A DNA stretch of 64,000 bases. Source: JANXXV01 sp038230275 (lineage in GTDB: Bacteria > Acidobacteriota > Terriglobia > Bryobacterales > Bryobacteraceae). Shown here one piece after another: positions 52,293 through 60,584 of this stretch (position 1 is the first letter of the stretch; each line of letters begins with the position of its first letter). The position numbers were made by a program, and so were the translations under genes. A model generated the notes under the pieces. It made no database searches and had not been told where the DNA came from. It worked only from the letters and a program-made list of their open reading frames with translations. The DNA lies in NCBI GenBank assembly GCA_038230275.1, contig JBBRNO010000006.1, positions 1 through 64,000 on the forward strand. Reading direction: 5' to 3'.

Positions 52293-52299
52293 GAATGCC

Positions 52300-53544
52300 C
52301 TAAACCATCCCCAACCGCTTCCCGTCCGGTCCCCACCCTTCCTTACAGAAGTGCGAGGCATTGGGCGTCTGATACCGTACTCGCGCCAAATCGGGCGTCT
52401 CCAGCCGCTTATACCCCTGGAATCGCGACTCCAGCGCGAAATCCAGAATCCCGCTGGTTAGCATTGTGCGCTCCACGGGATAGGGCGCCTTCCCGGTCTC
52501 GAACATACTCTCAATCTTCTGCACCAAACATCCGAAGTGGTGATGCGGCCGGCCCGGCTGTAAGTTCATCAGCGTCGATACCGGCGTGGCTCGGCCTTCC
52601 ACATCCACGGCCACAGTGAAATCCTCCACCATTCCTGTCATCAGGAACGCCGCCCCGCGCAGCCCGTCGTTGTAGTCCACAACAAACACTGTCGGTGTTT
52701 TCACCAGGTTTTTAGCGTCTCCCGGCTTTCGGGTACTGCTATGCGTCAATGCCCGTTCGAAGAGCCGCTTCGCCCAGCCGTTTTTCTCGATAAAGTTCCA
52801 GCAATCCTGGTTCTCCAGGCACTGCACCGCCCGCACGCCCGTCTCGCCCCCGCGCCGCCGGTCCACCACCGCCTGCAGCGCCTCCAGCACGTGAAAGCCG
52901 TAAATATCCAGTCCGCTATAGGAAATGGCCACGGCATATTTTTGCGGCTCTCCAAATGGAGTATCCACCGCCGGCACACGCCAGGCCACCGGCGCGGACG
53001 ATCCGGCCAACATCGGAAATTTCAGCTCCCGTGAGATCTCCACCATCCGCTTCGCCTGCCGCCAACTGAACGAAAGATGTTTGTCGTTGAACATGGGGAC
53101 GGCGCGTCCACTCTGCCGGAAAACATCGGTGATCTTCAAGAACATCTCGAAGCGCGGATACAGCTTCTGCTCCTTATCGTTGCTTGGATATTCGCCATGT
53201 TCCCCAATCAACAGGACCCCGTCCACCGCCAGCCGTTCGCCGCCCAGACTCAGCGCCTCTTGAACGGTTCGGAAGATGGGCACGTTGTACTTCTTCGCCA
53301 TGCCCCGGCTTAGGTCGTCTTTCGGAAGCTGCTCGGTGAACATGGAGACGATCTTCGATCGCGGATACGGCGGACGTTGATCCTGGTTATACCCTTCCAG
53401 GTACTTGCCCACAATCACATCGGCGTGGGAACCCGGCCGGTACTCCGTGATGATCGCTGCAATCTTCTTAGTTTCACCAAGCGGCGTTGCGGCAGCCGCC
53501 ATAGCGGCGGAAGCGGAAGTAGAAAGAAAAGTACGTCGGTTCAT
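52300..53544 (-). CDS. Tat-exported conserved hypothetical protein
   Basis: A 414-residue protein with twin-arginine signal MNRRTFLSTSASAAMAAAA. The body (KKIAAIITEYRPGSHADVIVGKYLEGYNQDQ; VDGVLLIGEHGEYPSN; PMLAGSSAPVAWRVPAV; YDVFHVLEALQAVVDRRRGGETG-like) has features of a Rossmann oxidoreductase without its dinucleotide motif. Acidobacteriota and Planctomycetes have many such proteins, known to me only as hypotheticals. It lies 38 bp from the pseudokinase gene and converges with the regulator gene. No function can be given. Confidence 0.7.
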   Translation of the reverse strand: MNRRTFLSTSASAAMAAAATPLGETKKIAAIITEYRPGSHADVIVGKYLEGYNQDQRPPYPRSKIVSMFTEQLPKDDLSRGMAKKYNVPIFRTVQEALSLGGERLAVDGVLLIGEHGEYPSNDKEQKLYPRFEMFLKITDVFRQSGRAVPMFNDKHLSFSWRQAKRMVEISRELKFPMLAGSSAPVAWRVPAVDTPFGEPQKYAVAISYSGLDIYGFHVLEALQAVVDRRRGGETGVRAVQCLENQDCWNFIEKNGWAKRLFERALTHSSTRKPGDAKNLVKTPTVFVVDYNDGLRGAAFLMTGMVEDFTVAVDVEGRATPVSTLMNLQPGRPHHHFGCLVQKIESMFETGKAPYPVERTMLTSGILDFALESRFQGYKRLETPDLARVRYQTPNASHFCKEGWGPDGKRLGMV

Positions 53545-53582
53545 AAGAACCATTAGGCTACCAGAGTTCGCCCGGCGCCGGC

Positions 53583-54731
53583 TTACTTTTCGATTAGCTT
53601 CGTGACGTAGGCATCGCGCGGAGCACCCGCTTGACGGGCCACCCGCAGCACCCGGTCGGCCTCAGCCCGCGTCAATCCCGCGCCAAGCAGCACATAACTC
53701 ATCCGGGTGCCGCTTGAAGAAGTGAACACCTGGGTCCGAACCGCGGGCGAATGTTTGGCGATTTGGGCCGCACGCCCCTCAGCGGCCTCCCGGCTGACGT
53801 AGGCTGCCGCAATTACCGCCCACCCGGACTGCGAAACAGCCTTCTTCGCCACCGGCGGCGTCACCGTCCGCGCTCGCGTCGACTCGGCCACTGGCGCTGC
53901 AACCAGGTCCGATGCAACCAGCTCCGATGCAACAACCTGCGGCGGAACCGTCACTGGCGCCGCACGGTGAACCGGTTCGCTCACTCCCCAATATCCCAGG
54001 ACGCCGAAAACCACTACCGCCGCTGTCGCGATCAGCGGCCAACGTCTGTGCGTCGGCTGTGGCGGTAGCTCCTCCACAATCGTGTTTCCAGCAAGCGCTT
54101 GCAGCACGCGCTGCGCGGTCCAGGTAGGCTCCTCCGTGCCCAGGCATCCTGCCGCAATGGTATGGAAAGGCCACGACAGCCCGCTTGCCCCGGCAAACAT
54201 GGCGTCCGTCAGCGTCGAGCCCAATTGCCGCATGTCCGATTCCCATCCACCGTCGTCCCCGGCGGAAATCGTATCCACGCCCAACTTCACGGCATCGCCA
54301 ACTACATACATCTGCGAGGGAATCACCGATCCATGCTGAAGCTTCCGTTGGTGCAGGTAGTCGAGCGCGTTAGCCACGCCCGCCACCAACGACCGGGCCT
54401 CATCCGCGCTAACTGGCCGTTCCGCCAAAATCTCTTCCACCCCAATGTCGGCTTTTTCCATCACGGCGAAGGTGACAATCGTCCCATCCCACTCTGCTTC
54501 GCCCACAGCGTAGACCTTCAGCAAATGACTATCCGAGAACTGGTTAGCCCGCGCCCAACTGCCGCGTATCGAGTTGGCCCGCTCATCGTCAAGCATCAAA
54601 AGCTTCACAATGGAGCCGCCGTCTTCATTGGAGGATTCAAAAACGGCCATTCCGTCCCGAATTCCAAGAAAAGAATCGAGGCGCCAGGCTCCTACAACCC
54701 GCCCTTCATATTCGATCCAGTTTTGAGTCAT
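53583..54731 (-). CDS. Pseudokinase-transmembrane-SPOR protein
   Basis: A 382-residue protein with three parts. Residues 1-210 have a kinase-like fold (WRLDSFLGIRDGMAVFESSNEDGGSIVKLLM with the ATP-lysine in IVKLL; LDYLHQRKLQHGSVIPSQMYVVGDAVKLGVDTIS). However, the catalytic HRD is HGS and the metal-binding DFG is GVD, so it is very likely inactive. One membrane helix follows near 230-247 (WPLIATAAVVVFGVLGYWG). The last 80 residues form a SPOR domain (GWAVIAAAYVSREAAEGRAAQIAKHSPAVRTQVF...VLLGAGLTRAEADRVLRVAR), which binds peptidoglycan lacking stem peptides. It may report on septal or denuded murein. Confidence 0.78.
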   Translation of the reverse strand: MTQNWIEYEGRVVGAWRLDSFLGIRDGMAVFESSNEDGGSIVKLLMLDDERANSIRGSWARANQFSDSHLLKVYAVGEAEWDGTIVTFAVMEKADIGVEEILAERPVSADEARSLVAGVANALDYLHQRKLQHGSVIPSQMYVVGDAVKLGVDTISAGDDGGWESDMRQLGSTLTDAMFAGASGLSWPFHTIAAGCLGTEEPTWTAQRVLQALAGNTIVEELPPQPTHRRWPLIATAAVVVFGVLGYWGVSEPVHRAAPVTVPPQVVASELVASDLVAAPVAESTRARTVTPPVAKKAVSQSGWAVIAAAYVSREAAEGRAAQIAKHSPAVRTQVFTSSSGTRMSYVLLGAGLTRAEADRVLRVARQAGAPRDAYVTKLIEK

Positions 54732-54819
54732 TGGTATTAGATGACTCCTAGTACTATTGGTTTCGTGCCAATGCTGATTTTTTACACTGCGGCGGGTGAA
54801 ATTCTTTACGCGGCAGGGG

Positions 54820-55869
54820 TCACTCGATGGCGGTCACCTTGGTGGCCAATTCAAAACGCCCTGCTTCCCGGCTATTCCGCGCCGCCAGTGCGAGAGAGAT
54901 CATTTGGACCGGCAAAATTTCCAGGACCGGACGAATCAGGTCCGGAATTTCCGGGATTCGGAAGGCTCCCAGTCTGGCGTTGCTGTCCACAACTCCCGCT
55001 TTGCCGCCAGCCTGCTCCACGTCGGCCGCCAACCGCCGGTTCAGCGCCTCAGATCGGGAATCTCCTGCCATCACCAGCACGAAAATTGAGGAGTTCAGCA
55101 TTTCGAATGGACCATGCCGGAATGCGGCGCAGCTCATACCTTCCGCCGGGAAGTGCGCGGATTCCTTCAATATCAGGCCTCCCGTCTGCGCCGTAGTCAG
55201 CGAGGAACCCCGGCCGGTGACAAATATCTGTTCTACGTCAGCTACCAGGAAACTCAACTCCGCCACGTGCCGCCGCCAGCTGGATAGATACTCCTCCACG
55301 GCCGGGATCGACAAAGCTAGCGTACTTATCACCTTTGCCAAGTCTCCGCCCGTAAGCACCGTCCCAAGCCATTCCAGCGCCAGCAGCGACGAAACGTACG
55401 TCTTGCACGAAACGCTGGATTCGGGCCCGGCCTGAATTAGCACATGCGCATCCGACTGGGTGGCGAGGCAGGAATCCGGGTTATTAGTTACGGCAATCAG
55501 GGGAGCCCGCCCGCGGGCCATTTGAACCAGGCGCACCACTTCAGCGCTCTGCCCGGATTGGGACACCGCTACCACCAACGTCTGTGAATCCAGTATCCCT
55601 TCCAGGTAATGAATCAGTTCAGCCGTTTCGACAAGCAGGCAAGAGTAGCCCAGGCTCGTCAGTGTCAGATGGAGAGCGTACAGCGCAAACAGGGAACTGC
55701 CCATCCCGGTCAATACAATCCGCTTATAGGTTCCGCTGGTTAGTGCCCGCGCGAACTCCCGCAGACGTTCCGTTTCGTGAAATCCCGCGACGGACCGGCG
55801 AAGTGCCTCCGGTTGATCCAGAATGTCTTGCAGGTAGGGACCTTCTATTATGTTCATCTCAAGTAGCAC
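54820..55869 (-). CDS. SIS-domain sugar isomerase/deaminase-like protein
   Basis: A 349-residue protein with two SIS domains, without the glutaminase domain of GlmS. First SIS: KRIVLTGMGSSLFALYALHLTLTSLGY and VVAVSQSGQSAEVVRLVQMA (Ser-rich loop), then SVSCKTYVSSLLALEWLG. Second SIS: QIFVTGRGSSLTTAQTGGLILKESAHFPAEGMSCAAFRHGPFEM. Length and order match FrlB/AgaS/GlmS-isomerase-like enzymes acting on phosphorylated amino or keto sugars. Start is GTG at 55869 with GGAG 9 nt upstream; ATG at 55857 is an alternative. It follows the ROK kinase by 6 bp and thus acts downstream of it. Confidence 0.85.
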   Translation of the reverse strand: MLLEMNIIEGPYLQDILDQPEALRRSVAGFHETERLREFARALTSGTYKRIVLTGMGSSLFALYALHLTLTSLGYSCLLVETAELIHYLEGILDSQTLVVAVSQSGQSAEVVRLVQMARGRAPLIAVTNNPDSCLATQSDAHVLIQAGPESSVSCKTYVSSLLALEWLGTVLTGGDLAKVISTLALSIPAVEEYLSSWRRHVAELSFLVADVEQIFVTGRGSSLTTAQTGGLILKESAHFPAEGMSCAAFRHGPFEMLNSSIFVLVMAGDSRSEALNRRLAADVEQAGGKAGVVDSNARLGAFRIPEIPDLIRPVLEILPVQMISLALAARNSREAGRFELATKVTAIE

Positions 55870-55875
55870 TAATTT

Positions 55876-56805
55876 CTACTCCGATTCCTGAAACCGAGTC
55901 TGCCACACGCAGGCGGCGCCCAGCAGAGCGGCGTCCCTTCCCAGCGCGGCAGCAAGGATTCTGACTTTATCAAACGGAACTAGTTTGCACCGCGAGCTCG
56001 CGAATTCCCGAGCCGGTTCCAGTAAAAGGTCGGCGCTTTCCATCACACCGCCCCCCATCGCCACCACATCCGGGCAGAACGCTGTCAACAGATTCGCAAG
56101 TCCGACGCCCAGCCACTCGGCTTCGCGCCGCACTGCTCGCTTCGCCAAGGAGTGGCCCTGCCGAGCCATGGCACATACGTCGCGCGCGGTCAATTCCATC
56201 GGAAGCTGGTCCCCAATAACCGCATTTTCCCTCGCCCACCTTACCAGAGCAGGACCACTGGCAAGGGACTCCCAACAACCTGCCGCGCCACAGTAGCAAT
56301 GCGGCCCGCCAGGGTCCAGCGCCTGATGGCCAAGTTCCGGATGCGAGCCATCCACCCCGCGATAGACGCGGCCATCCATGATAATCCCGGCCCCAATCCC
56401 CGTGCTGATGGTCACATATAAGAACCGGGAGGCGTTCCTGCCTGCGCCCCATTTCGCCTCGGCCAGCGCTGCGGCGTCCGCATCGTTCTCAATCGCCACC
56501 GTCAGTCCGAGTTGCTCTGAGAGCAGTCCCGCCAGCGGAAATCCCTTCCAGCCGGGCAGCAAATCCACATCGCCCACAATTCCGCTGGCCGGATCCACGG
56601 GTCCCGTACACGCCACACCCACCCCGGAGGGAACTTCACCTCGTTCCATGCCAGCGGTTCTTAGCCATTCCGTCAGCCGCTGCACAGCGTGTTCTGGCCG
56701 CAAAAATGAGTTTGTTGGCCACTCCGCGCGCGCGGCGATTTCACCCGATTCCCGGATCAGGCCAGCCGCGATCTTGGTGCCGCCGATGTCAACTGCTCCA
56801 ATCAA
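55876..56805 (-). CDS. ROK-family sugar kinase
   Basis: A 309-residue cytoplasmic ROK kinase. ATP-binding DIGGTKIAAGLIRESGE at the N-terminus, GVACTGPVDPASGIV, IENDADAAALAEAKWGAG with the catalytic aspartate in END, STGIGAGIIMDGRVYRG, and the zinc motif GHQALDPGGPHCYCGAAGCWE (His, Cys, Cys, Cys). This is a glucokinase/N-acetyl-hexosamine kinase-type enzyme and not the DNA-binding Mlc/NagC type, since the N-terminal helix-turn-helix is missing. First gene of the minus-strand arm of the glycan locus, reading away from the palindromic operators at 56871-56952. Confidence 0.9.
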   Translation of the reverse strand: MIGAVDIGGTKIAAGLIRESGEIAARAEWPTNSFLRPEHAVQRLTEWLRTAGMERGEVPSGVGVACTGPVDPASGIVGDVDLLPGWKGFPLAGLLSEQLGLTVAIENDADAAALAEAKWGAGRNASRFLYVTISTGIGAGIIMDGRVYRGVDGSHPELGHQALDPGGPHCYCGAAGCWESLASGPALVRWARENAVIGDQLPMELTARDVCAMARQGHSLAKRAVRREAEWLGVGLANLLTAFCPDVVAMGGGVMESADLLLEPAREFASSRCKLVPFDKVRILAAALGRDAALLGAACVWQTRFQESE

Positions 56806-56870
56806 GACTGCCTCGCCGTGAGTTCTCAGGAAAACACAAGGTCAAGTGTAGTGCAAAATCTCTTTACTAG

Positions 56871-56880
56871 CAAGCGCTTG
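56871..56880. promoter_or_regulatory. LacI-type operator O1 (CAAGCGCTTG)
   Basis: Perfect 10-bp palindrome CAAGCGCTTG, identical to the core of O2. Its centre is 67 bp from the centre of O2. It lies 65 bp upstream of the divergent ROK gene and upstream of the -35 of the receptor gene, the position expected for a distal operator or a repressor site for the divergent operon. Confidence 0.65.
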
Positions 56881-56900
56881 TTTTAATAGAAATAAAACCC

Positions 56901-56930
56901 TTGACACATACTCGCCTTGCGAAGTAGTAT
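56901..56930 (+). promoter_or_regulatory. Sigma-70-type promoter of the receptor/GH38 operon
   Basis: TTGACA at 56901-56906 and TAGTAT at 56925-56930 with an 18-bp spacer. The region downstream is filled by operator O2, so the transcription start falls inside the palindrome. A GGAGG ribosome site at 56953-56957 precedes ATG 56963. Confidence 0.7.
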
Positions 56931-56932
56931 CT

Positions 56933-56952
56933 GTAGACAAGCGCTTGTCTAC
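56933..56952. promoter_or_regulatory. LacI-type operator O2, 20-bp perfect palindrome
   Basis: Half-site GTAGACAAGC followed at once by its exact reverse complement. The core CAAGCGCTTG with central CG is the form bound by LacI-family repressors. It covers the predicted transcription start and ends just before the ribosome-binding site. No LacI-family gene is in the window. Confidence 0.75.
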
Positions 56953-56962
56953 GGAGGTAAAT

Positions 56963-59900
56963 ATGACTTTCTCTTTTCGCGGTTCGCTTTTGCCAGCCCT
57001 TCTTCTGGTGGCAACATCTCAACTGCTGCTAGCCGATATCACCGGCATCATCACCGGCGTGGTGAAGGATCAATCCGATGCCACTGTCGCGGACGCTTCG
57101 GTAACAATCCGCAACCCCGACACCGGACTTGCCAGGACGGTGAAGACAGATTCCACCGGCCTGTATGAGTTCCTTTCCGTGCCGGTGGGCGAAAACTACT
57201 CGATTGAAGTGGAGGCGGCGGGATTTCAGAAGACATTGGTCACCAAGCTGCGCCTTCTGGTGAACCAGCGCTTCCGCGCGGACGTGAAGTTAACGGTCGG
57301 CGCCGTGACGCAGGAAGTCAACGTCACTGCCTCCGAAGCACAGGTGGAAACCATCAGTACACAACTCGGCGACGTCATCCAGGACCGCAAGATGACTGCA
57401 TTGCCTCTGAATGGCCGCAGTTATGTCGATCTGATGGGGCTGCAAGCCGGGGTAGTGCCAATTACTTCCAGCGTCGCTTTCACCGACCGGCCAGTTTCGG
57501 GATCTCTCGGTGCGGGTGGAGTGGCTGTGAACGGTAACCGCGAGACTGCCAACTCATTTCTCGTAAATGGCGGTTCGGTGGAGGAGAGCAAGAACAATGG
57601 AGCGTCGATCATCCCATCTTTGGACTCGATTCAGGAATTTCGCGTGCTCACCAACAGCTTCGATGCCGAGTACGGACGCTTTTCGGGAGCGATCGTCAAT
57701 GTGGTTACCAAGACAGGCACGAACCAACTCCACGGTTCAGGCTACGAGTTTCTGCGGAATGAAAAGCTGGATTCGCGCAACTTCTTCGACTTGAACAAGA
57801 CGGATCCGTCCACTGGGCGAGCGATTCCGAACTCGGCCCGCGGCGTATTCAAGAGAAATCAGTTTGGCTTCACCGTCGGCGGCCCTATTATTAAAAACCG
57901 GCTCTTCTTTTTCTCCGATTACCAGGGGACCAGAGAGGTTCGCGGGCTTACCACAGGAACGGTAACGGTGCCGGGCGCAGCGGAACTGAGCGGCGATTTT
58001 TCCGGCGTTGCCGCGGAAGGCTTCCCGTCGATGACCAGCGTGGTTCGCGGGGATAACATCGTGGGCAACCATACCTTTGACGAAGCGTTAAGCTCCCGGC
58101 TCGGCTACACCGTCAACTCCGGGGAACCGTACTGGAAACCCGGTTGCAATACCCGCGCCGACGCCCTGGCGGGAGTCTGCGTATTCCCCAATCAGACCAT
58201 TCCGCAAAGCGCATGGTCGCCGGTGTCGAAGTCGACGGTGAAGTTCATCCCGGGTGCGACAGGCTTCCGCGGTGGCACACCGTTCTTCTCCACTTCCGCT
58301 GAGAAGCGCCGCGTGAATGACGACAAAACCGGTCACCGCGTAAATCTACTGACAAAAAGCACCGGCGACTGGGCGGTTTATTATCACTATGACTCGGCCA
58401 GTCTCTACAATCCATACGCCGGCGGGAACGTCCCTGGTTTTGCCGGAAATGTCCCCACCCGCGCGCAGCAGGTGAACCTCAGCAACACCAAGGCATTCGG
58501 CGCGACTATGGTAAACGAAGTTCGCTTGAATTATACCCGGCTGTTTATCAACCAGACGGAACCGGCCGCGGGCGTGGGTTCCGCCAAGCTAAGCAGCTTC
58601 GGCTTCAAGACGGACGGCCTGGGGCTGATCTCTTCCGTTCCTCAACTGGAAGGGCTACCGACCTTAAACATCAGCGGCTCCTACGGCTTTAGTATGGGCG
58701 CTGTATCGAACACCATCAGACAGATCAATAACAATTATTCGGCGTCGGAGGCATTCTCAAAAATCCTCGGACGGCACAGTCTGAAGTTCGGTGGTGAGTT
58801 CCGGAAAATCCAGGTGAATGAGTACAACGCCTCCGCCCCCAACGGGTCCTTTGGCTTCGATGGTACAGAAACAGGAAACGCATTCGCCGACTATCTGCTA
58901 GGCGCTCCGGTGTCTTTCACCCAGCAGAGCTACTCCACCTTCTTTACACGGTCGAATTACGGCGCGATGTTCGCTCAGGACAGTTTCAAATTGAAGCCGA
59001 ATATCACCGTGAACCTGGGCGTGAGATGGGAAGTCTCGCAGCCGTTTTACGAAACACAGGACCGTCTGAATGCCATTGTGTGGGGCATGAAGTCCACCAA
59101 GTATCCGGGTTCTCCGGAGGGCTGGGTGTTTCCGGGCGATCCTGGAATTCCCCGCACCATTTCTCCAACGCAATGGAATCTGTTTTCCCCCAGAGCCGGA
59201 ATCGCGTATTCGCCGAACCCGGATAGCGGATGGCTGAAGAAGTTAACCGGCGGCCCTGGCAAGACCAGCATCCGCGTGGCATCCGGAATTTATCACACGG
59301 CCATGGAAGACATGCCGGCCTTTTATACCATCGGGGATGCACCGTTCGGACTCTATTATCAAAGTCCAACGAATGTGTACCTGGAAGAGCCCTACAAAGA
59401 CCGGCGGCGCGGCAACGATCCGGGCCAGCGGTTCCCCTACTCCGATCCACTCCCGGGCCAGCCCATCGACTGGTATACCTACCAACCAATTGGCGGATCG
59501 CCCGGAACAAGGCTGGACAACACACTTCCCTACGTCATTCACATGAATTTCACCGTGCAGAGAGAGCTTCCCGGTTCCATCGTTGCCACCGTGGGATATG
59601 TGGGGACACGCGGCCGCCACCTGCTGGCCAAGGTGGAATCGAATCCAGGCAGTTCGGCCCGGTGCCTGGAAATCGCCGGTATCCTGAGAGCGCAGGGGAG
59701 AAGCGGCGAGGCGTGCGGACCCGGCGGAGAGAATCTGATTTATGATTTGAATGGAGACGGCAAACTCACCCGGGGCATCGACGCTTTCGGCACACGCCCG
59801 CACTCCATCACGACTGGCGCGTTTGCGGAATCCAGAGGGACACTGGACTTCACCAGCAATCCTTACAACACAACCTGGGCCAACTCCAACTACGACGCGT

Positions 59901-60583
59901 TACAAGTGAGCGTTGAAAAGCGGTTAGGCGCATTGCGGATACTGGGAGCCTACACATGGTCGAAATCGATTGACAATTCGTCGAACTGGAACGACGAGGG
60001 TATGAATCCTTTCAACTACAGAATCAGCCGTTCACTTTCTGCTTTCGATATGACGCACAACCTGGTGATGAGTTACACCTATGAACTCCCGTTCAACCGG
60101 ATCGCTCATGGTTCCCTTGGCGCAATGCTTCTGGAAGGCTGGGAATTGTCGGGCATCAGCCGCTTCACCACTGGCCTGCCCGTTACTTTGACCGCTTCGG
60201 GAGATCGGTCGCTAGTGGGCACCGGAGGCATTGACCGGCCCAACTACACTGGAGCGCCAATCGCTGCTCTGGATCCCCGCTCGACGTCCACCCATCTGTT
60301 CTTTGACAAGAGCCCGTTTTCGCAAGAAGTTCTCGGGGTGGCGGGCAACGCCAATCGACGGTTCTTCCATGGGCCAGGTCTCAATAATTCGGATGTCTCG
60401 CTAGTGAAACAAACTAAGTTTAAGGAACGAATCTCCGCCGAGTTGCGAGTGGAATTCTTCAATGTGTTCAACCATGCGCAATTCACCAACCCGGTGGGCA
60501 ACTTCACGTCGGGCACTTTCGGCCGGGTGACAGCCGCGCGAGATCCACGCATCGGGCAGCTCGCTTTGAAGTTTCACTTCTAA
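56963..60583 (+). CDS. Oar-like TonB-dependent receptor of the glycan locus
   Basis: A 1206-residue outer-membrane receptor. Signal peptide MTFSFRGSLLPALLLVATSQLLLA, carboxypeptidase-regulatory-like domain (GIITGVVKDQSDATVADASVTIRNPDTG; GLYEFLSVPVGENYSIEVEAAGFQK), plug (AQVETISTQLGDVIQDRKMTALPLNGRSYVDLMGLQ; AEYGRFSGAIVNVVTKTGTN) and beta barrel ending QLALKFHF. ATG at 56963 has GGAGG 5 nt upstream and begins the signal. The GH38 gene starts one base after its stop, so it is co-transcribed. The probable cargo is a mannose-containing oligosaccharide. Confidence 0.93.
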   Translation: MTFSFRGSLLPALLLVATSQLLLADITGIITGVVKDQSDATVADASVTIRNPDTGLARTVKTDSTGLYEFLSVPVGENYSIEVEAAGFQKTLVTKLRLLVNQRFRADVKLTVGAVTQEVNVTASEAQVETISTQLGDVIQDRKMTALPLNGRSYVDLMGLQAGVVPITSSVAFTDRPVSGSLGAGGVAVNGNRETANSFLVNGGSVEESKNNGASIIPSLDSIQEFRVLTNSFDAEYGRFSGAIVNVVTKTGTNQLHGSGYEFLRNEKLDSRNFFDLNKTDPSTGRAIPNSARGVFKRNQFGFTVGGPIIKNRLFFFSDYQGTREVRGLTTGTVTVPGAAELSGDFSGVAAEGFPSMTSVVRGDNIVGNHTFDEALSSRLGYTVNSGEPYWKPGCNTRADALAGVCVFPNQTIPQSAWSPVSKSTVKFIPGATGFRGGTPFFSTSAEKRRVNDDKTGHRVNLLTKSTGDWAVYYHYDSASLYNPYAGGNVPGFAGNVPTRAQQVNLSNTKAFGATMVNEVRLNYTRLFINQTEPAAGVGSAKLSSFGFKTDGLGLISSVPQLEGLPTLNISGSYGFSMGAVSNTIRQINNNYSASEAFSKILGRHSLKFGGEFRKIQVNEYNASAPNGSFGFDGTETGNAFADYLLGAPVSFTQQSYSTFFTRSNYGAMFAQDSFKLKPNITVNLGVRWEVSQPFYETQDRLNAIVWGMKSTKYPGSPEGWVFPGDPGIPRTISPTQWNLFSPRAGIAYSPNPDSGWLKKLTGGPGKTSIRVASGIYHTAMEDMPAFYTIGDAPFGLYYQSPTNVYLEEPYKDRRRGNDPGQRFPYSDPLPGQPIDWYTYQPIGGSPGTRLDNTLPYVIHMNFTVQRELPGSIVATVGYVGTRGRHLLAKVESNPGSSARCLEIAGILRAQGRSGEACGPGGENLIYDLNGDGKLTRGIDAFGTRPHSITTGAFAESRGTLDFTSNPYNTTWANSNYDALQVSVEKRLGALRILGAYTWSKSIDNSSNWNDEGMNPFNYRISRSLSAFDMTHNLVMSYTYELPFNRIAHGSLGAMLLEGWELSGISRFTTGLPVTLTASGDRSLVGTGGIDRPNYTGAPIAALDPRSTSTHLFFDKSPFSQEVLGVAGNANRRFFHGPGLNNSDVSLVKQTKFKERISAELRVEFFNVFNHAQFTNPVGNFTSGTFGRVTAARDPRIGQLALKFHF

Positions 60584-60584
60584 A

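Noticed and set aside
54765..54786. Short hairpin followed by six T on the plus strand
   Set aside because: It looks like a terminator, but no plus-strand gene ends before it.
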